Assembly: GCA_937907165.1 (NCBI GenBank)
Contig: CALCUH010000150.1
Coordinates: 1-64,000, forward strand
DNA from: an uncultured Bacteroidales bacterium
Lineage (GTDB): Bacteria; Bacteroidota; Bacteroidia; Bacteroidales; Paludibacteraceae
Direction: 5' to 3'
DNA length: 64,000 nucleotides
Every line of letters starts with the position of its first letter. Position 1 is the stretch's first letter. A program made the translations under genes and the position numbers. Under the pieces are notes generated by a model. The model saw only the letters and a list, made by a program, of their open reading frames with translations, did not search any database and was not told where the DNA came from. Of the stretch, positions 61,234 to 64,000 are shown one piece after another.

Positions 61234-62535
61234 TTATTGGTTATGTCCGGGATTTCTACGTCTATGATGATGGAAACCGCTTTTCTTAGCGGGAGCGTCA
61301 CCCTGTTTAGGAGCGCCACCATCTTTCGGACGGTTATGGAAATGTTGACCGCCGCCTCTATGGTGAGGACGGCCCTTCTCGCGCGGAGCATAAGCGGGAC
61401 CTTCACCCAATCCCTCCGGCATAGGATATTTCTCGATCTCCTTTTGGAGGAATTTTTCTATACGTTGGAACCTGTCCTGATCGCTTTCAGAGATGAACGT
61501 GATGCCAGCGCCTTCCTTATTGGCGCGGGCGGTACGACCGATACGGTGGATATAATCCTCCGCATCATGCGGCACATCGTAGTTAAGGACCACATCGACA
61601 TTCTCGATATCGATACCTCTGGAGATGATGTCCGTCGCCACAAGGATGTTCACCTTACCCGCCTTAAAGTCGAGCAACGCCTGATCGCGCTCCGCCTGTT
61701 CCAAATCGGAATGGATCTCCACGGCATGGAGTCCCAAACGACGCAAGCTGCGGGCCACCTCCTTCACCTTCAGTTTGGAAGAGGAGAAAATAATAATCTT
61801 CTCGTTCTTCTTATCGGAGAAGAGCGTCTGCACGAGCGACAATTTCTGGTTCTCGTAGCAGACATAAGCGCCTTGGGCGATACCCTCAGCCGGTTTCGAG
61901 ATGGCGATGTTCACCATGACAGGATCACGGAGAATCGTCTCCGCAAGTTTCTTTATTTTCGGCGGCATTGTGGCGGAGAACATAATCGTCTGCCTCTCAG
62001 CCGGCAATTTCTTCACGATTTGGATGATATCATCATAGAAACCCATATCAAGCATACGGTCCGCCTCGTCGAGCACGAAGTAGCTGACACGGGAGAAGTC
62101 CACATTGTCCAGACTGATATGGGAGATGAGACGTCCCGGCGTCGCCACCACGAAATCGGCACCCAACTGCATAGCGCGTTTCTGCTGTTCCCAAGCGCCG
62201 GCATCGTTACCGCCGTAGACAGCCACAGATGAAATAGGAAGAAAATAAGAGAAGCCCTCCAACTGTTGGTCGATCTGCTGCGCCAACTCACGCGTAGGCG
62301 ACATGATGATCGCGTTCACCGCATCCTCGGGATGAGGTTCCTTGAGCATTTTGTTCAACAAAGGGAGGAGAAAAGCCGCCGTCTTACCGGTTCCGGTCTG
62401 TGCGCAAGCGATCACATCCTTACCATCCAGAATCACAGGGATGGCCTGCTCCTGCACAGGAGTCATCTCGTTAAAATTCATCACGTTCAAGCCATCCATC
62501 AACGTCGGCTCGAGATTCAATTCTTCAAATTTCAT
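61234..62535 (-). CDS. DEAD-box RNA helicase, RhlE-like
   Basis: 433 residues. It unwinds RNA with ATP, in cold response, ribosome assembly or decay. Motifs in order: Q motif (F-x13-Q context in MTPVQEQAIP), AQTGTGKTAAF (Walker A), PTRELA, GG/TPGR, LDEADRML (DEAD), SAT, and HRIGRTAR near residue 330. The C-terminus is rich in H, G, R and K (GRPHHRGGGQHFHN), typical of RhlE-like tails that bind RNA. First gene of the operon; an exact -7 element lies 26 bases upstream. Confidence 0.95.
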   Translation of the reverse strand: MKFEELNLEPTLMDGLNVMNFNEMTPVQEQAIPVILDGKDVIACAQTGTGKTAAFLLPLLNKMLKEPHPEDAVNAIIMSPTRELAQQIDQQLEGFSYFLPISSVAVYGGNDAGAWEQQKRAMQLGADFVVATPGRLISHISLDNVDFSRVSYFVLDEADRMLDMGFYDDIIQIVKKLPAERQTIMFSATMPPKIKKLAETILRDPVMVNIAISKPAEGIAQGAYVCYENQKLSLVQTLFSDKKNEKIIIFSSSKLKVKEVARSLRRLGLHAVEIHSDLEQAERDQALLDFKAGKVNILVATDIISRGIDIENVDVVLNYDVPHDAEDYIHRIGRTARANKEGAGITFISESDQDRFQRIEKFLQKEIEKYPMPEGLGEGPAYAPREKGRPHHRGGGQHFHNRPKDGGAPKQGDAPAKKSGFHHHRRRNPGHNQ

Positions 62536-62560
62536 TGTATATCAATCCAATAATTTGCCG

Positions 62561-62568
62561 CAAAGGTA
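62561..62568 (-). promoter_or_regulatory. -7 element of the helicase operon
   Basis: Minus-strand TACCTTTG is an exact TAnnTTTG match, 26 bases before the helicase ATG, giving a leader of about 19 bases. The -33 side is weak (TTG on the minus strand about 25 bases further up). Confidence 0.5.
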
Positions 62569-62619
62569 ATTAAAAAAAATATATAATAAGAGACAATCGT
62601 TTCAACGTAAAACCTTGAA

Positions 62620-64000
62620 TCACATCGGGTCCACATCCACTTGGATGAAGACGGATTTATGAGCGGGCTGCGCCAAGGTCATATTGGTCAAATCCTTCAG
62701 CATAGCCTTAGCCTTCTCCACAGAGGCTTTCATTTCCACCTTGAGCATTATCTTCAAGATGTAAAGGTTTTGGATGCGCGCCACCACCGGTTTGTCGGGT
62801 CCCGAGACGCGAGAGCCGAACGACTGGCGCATCAAAGCGGCCAGATAGTTGGCGGCGGATTGCACGGAAGAGTAGTCACGCCCCTTCACGTAGATATAAA
62901 CCAATCTGAAATAGGGAGGATATTTGAAGAGTGCGCGGTCGTTCATCTGCACGTTGAACATGGAGATGTAATCATTCTCCCTCACCTGTCTGATGACAGG
63001 ATGGTCCGGCTCGGATGTTTGGATGACCACGATGCCCCTATTGTTCTTTCTGCCCGCGCGGCCGCTCACCTGCGCCATCATCTGATAGGCGCGCTCGAAG
63101 GCGCGGAAGTCCGGATAGTTCAGCAGTGAGTCCGCATCCAAGATACCGACCACCCGCACACGTTCGAAGTCTAACCCCTTGGAGATGATTTGGGTACCGA
63201 CAAGGATGTCTATCTCCCCCTTTTCGAACTCCCCTATTATCTTTTCGTAATTCTTTCTCGACCTCGCCACATCCAAATCCAGCCTCACCACACGAGCGCC
63301 AGGGAAAGCGGCAGCGACCACCTCCTCGATTTTCTCCGTACCGAAGCCGCGGGGTTCCAATTCGGGCGTCTCGCAAGCGGGACATAAAAGCGGCACGTTC
63401 ATCGTGTAACCGCAATAGTGGCACACCAGCTGGTTGGTGGATTTATGGTAGGTCAGGCTGATGTCGCAATTCTGGCAACGAGGCACGCAACCACAAGTCC
63501 TACACATCAGGAAAGGAGCGAAACCGCGTCTGTTCTGGAAAAGGATAATTTGTTCCTTCCGATCTAGCGCCTTACGGATGTTTTCGAAAAGAAGCGGAGT
63601 GAAGAGATCGTGAACCAATTGCTTCTTCTTTCTCGCCTCCTTCAAGTCAGCCACCAAGACATCAGGCAACTCGATACCCTCGTAACGCTGCGTCAGTTCC
63701 ACCAAACCGAACTTGCCGGATCGGGCTGACTCGTAGCTCTCCAACGAAGGAGTAGCGGAACCCAAGAGGACCTTCGCCTGCGACATCTTCGCGAGGACAA
63801 TCGCCGCATTCCGCGCATGATAGCGGGGGGCAGGGTCATATTGCTTGTAAGTATTCTCATGTTCCTCATCCACCACAACAAGCCCCAAATTACTGAAGGG
63901 GAGAAAGATGGAGGAACGGACACCCAATATCACTTTATAGGATTTATCGGACAACAGATTGTTCCAAATCTCCACACGCTCCGCATCGGAAAATTTGGAG
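62620..64000 (-). CDS. priA: Primosomal helicase PriA, C-terminal part (cut by window edge)
   Basis: The visible 460 residues are the C-terminal two-thirds. PriA restarts stalled replication forks by loading the replicative helicase. Seen: the DEEH box (VVVDEEHENTYKQYDPAPRY), GSATPSLES, the four-cysteine zinc region (CRTCGCVPRCQNC, then CHYCGY and CPAC), the superfamily-2 motifs LVGTQIISKGLDF and QVSGRAGR, and the C-terminal DPM end. The frame runs open to the right edge (SKFSDAERVEIW); the N-terminal third lies beyond. It ends 84 bases from the helicase gene, on the same strand. Confidence 0.95.
   Translation of the reverse strand, partial: SKFSDAERVEIWNNLLSDKSYKVILGVRSSIFLPFSNLGLVVVDEEHENTYKQYDPAPRYHARNAAIVLAKMSQAKVLLGSATPSLESYESARSGKFGLVELTQRYEGIELPDVLVADLKEARKKKQLVHDLFTPLLFENIRKALDRKEQIILFQNRRGFAPFLMCRTCGCVPRCQNCDISLTYHKSTNQLVCHYCGYTMNVPLLCPACETPELEPRGFGTEKIEEVVAAAFPGARVVRLDLDVARSRKNYEKIIGEFEKGEIDILVGTQIISKGLDFERVRVVGILDADSLLNYPDFRAFERAYQMMAQVSGRAGRKNNRGIVVIQTSEPDHPVIRQVRENDYISMFNVQMNDRALFKYPPYFRLVYIYVKGRDYSSVQSAANYLAALMRQSFGSRVSGPDKPVVARIQNLYILKIMLKVEMKASVEKAKAMLKDLTNMTLAQPAHKSVFIQVDVDPM

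Noticed and set aside
61237..62232. 331-codon plus-strand frame opposite the helicase gene
   Set aside because: Antisense to a clear DEAD-box gene; its sequence has no domain.

Overview
The window comes from a member of the Bacteroidales (phylum Bacteroidota). The ribosomal proteins have Bacteroidota-type sequences, for example L36 and S14 without their zinc cysteines. Candidate promoters fit the Bacteroidota -7 element TAnnTTTG, most genes lack a clear Shine-Dalgarno site, and there are surface proteins with SprB-like repeats and a probable type IX secretion (T9SS) C-terminal signal. Genus and species cannot be set from sequence reading alone.

Region 1 (1-33,270, all minus strand) is the unusual part. 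It reads as one co-oriented block of about 32.5 kb: a 6,694-residue surface protein (seven parallel beta-helix modules, then about fifteen SprB-like repeats, then a T9SS-type tail); a 576-residue outer-membrane beta-barrel; a 1,099-residue beta-rich exported protein of unknown family; a 706-residue fibronectin-III protein; a 1,484-residue protein with FN3-like domains, a zincin motif and a C-terminal C39-like cysteine-peptidase domain; and a 207-residue exported protein. The start of a second copy of the 1,484-residue gene enters at the left edge. The 1,484-residue gene changes abruptly from GC-rich to AT-rich just after the zincin domain. Together with the AT-rich small gene behind it and the second copy, this is the layout expected of a polymorphic toxin/immunity cassette attached to a surface-adhesin operon.

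Region 2 (33,511-34,972) holds two small exported proteins of unknown function on opposite strands. They are followed by a two-way terminator.

Region 3 (35,097-53,825, minus strand) is core genome: rpsL-rpsG-fusA-S10-spc-alpha ribosomal clusters in one run, with secY, map, infA, rpmJ, rpoA and rplQ. A strong terminator follows rplQ, and pyrH lies beyond it. There is no tuf after fusA and no adk between secY and map.

Region 4 (54,187-64,000) holds a PgpH-type 7TM-HD phosphodiesterase and an unrecognised 360-residue protein on the plus strand. Facing them is a minus-strand operon: DEAD-box RNA helicase, low-molecular-weight tyrosine phosphatase, DUF6057-like membrane protein, and a lipoprotein with a CxxCH haem motif and a probable beta-propeller. 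The window ends inside priA. No tRNA, rRNA, CRISPR array or insertion sequence was seen.
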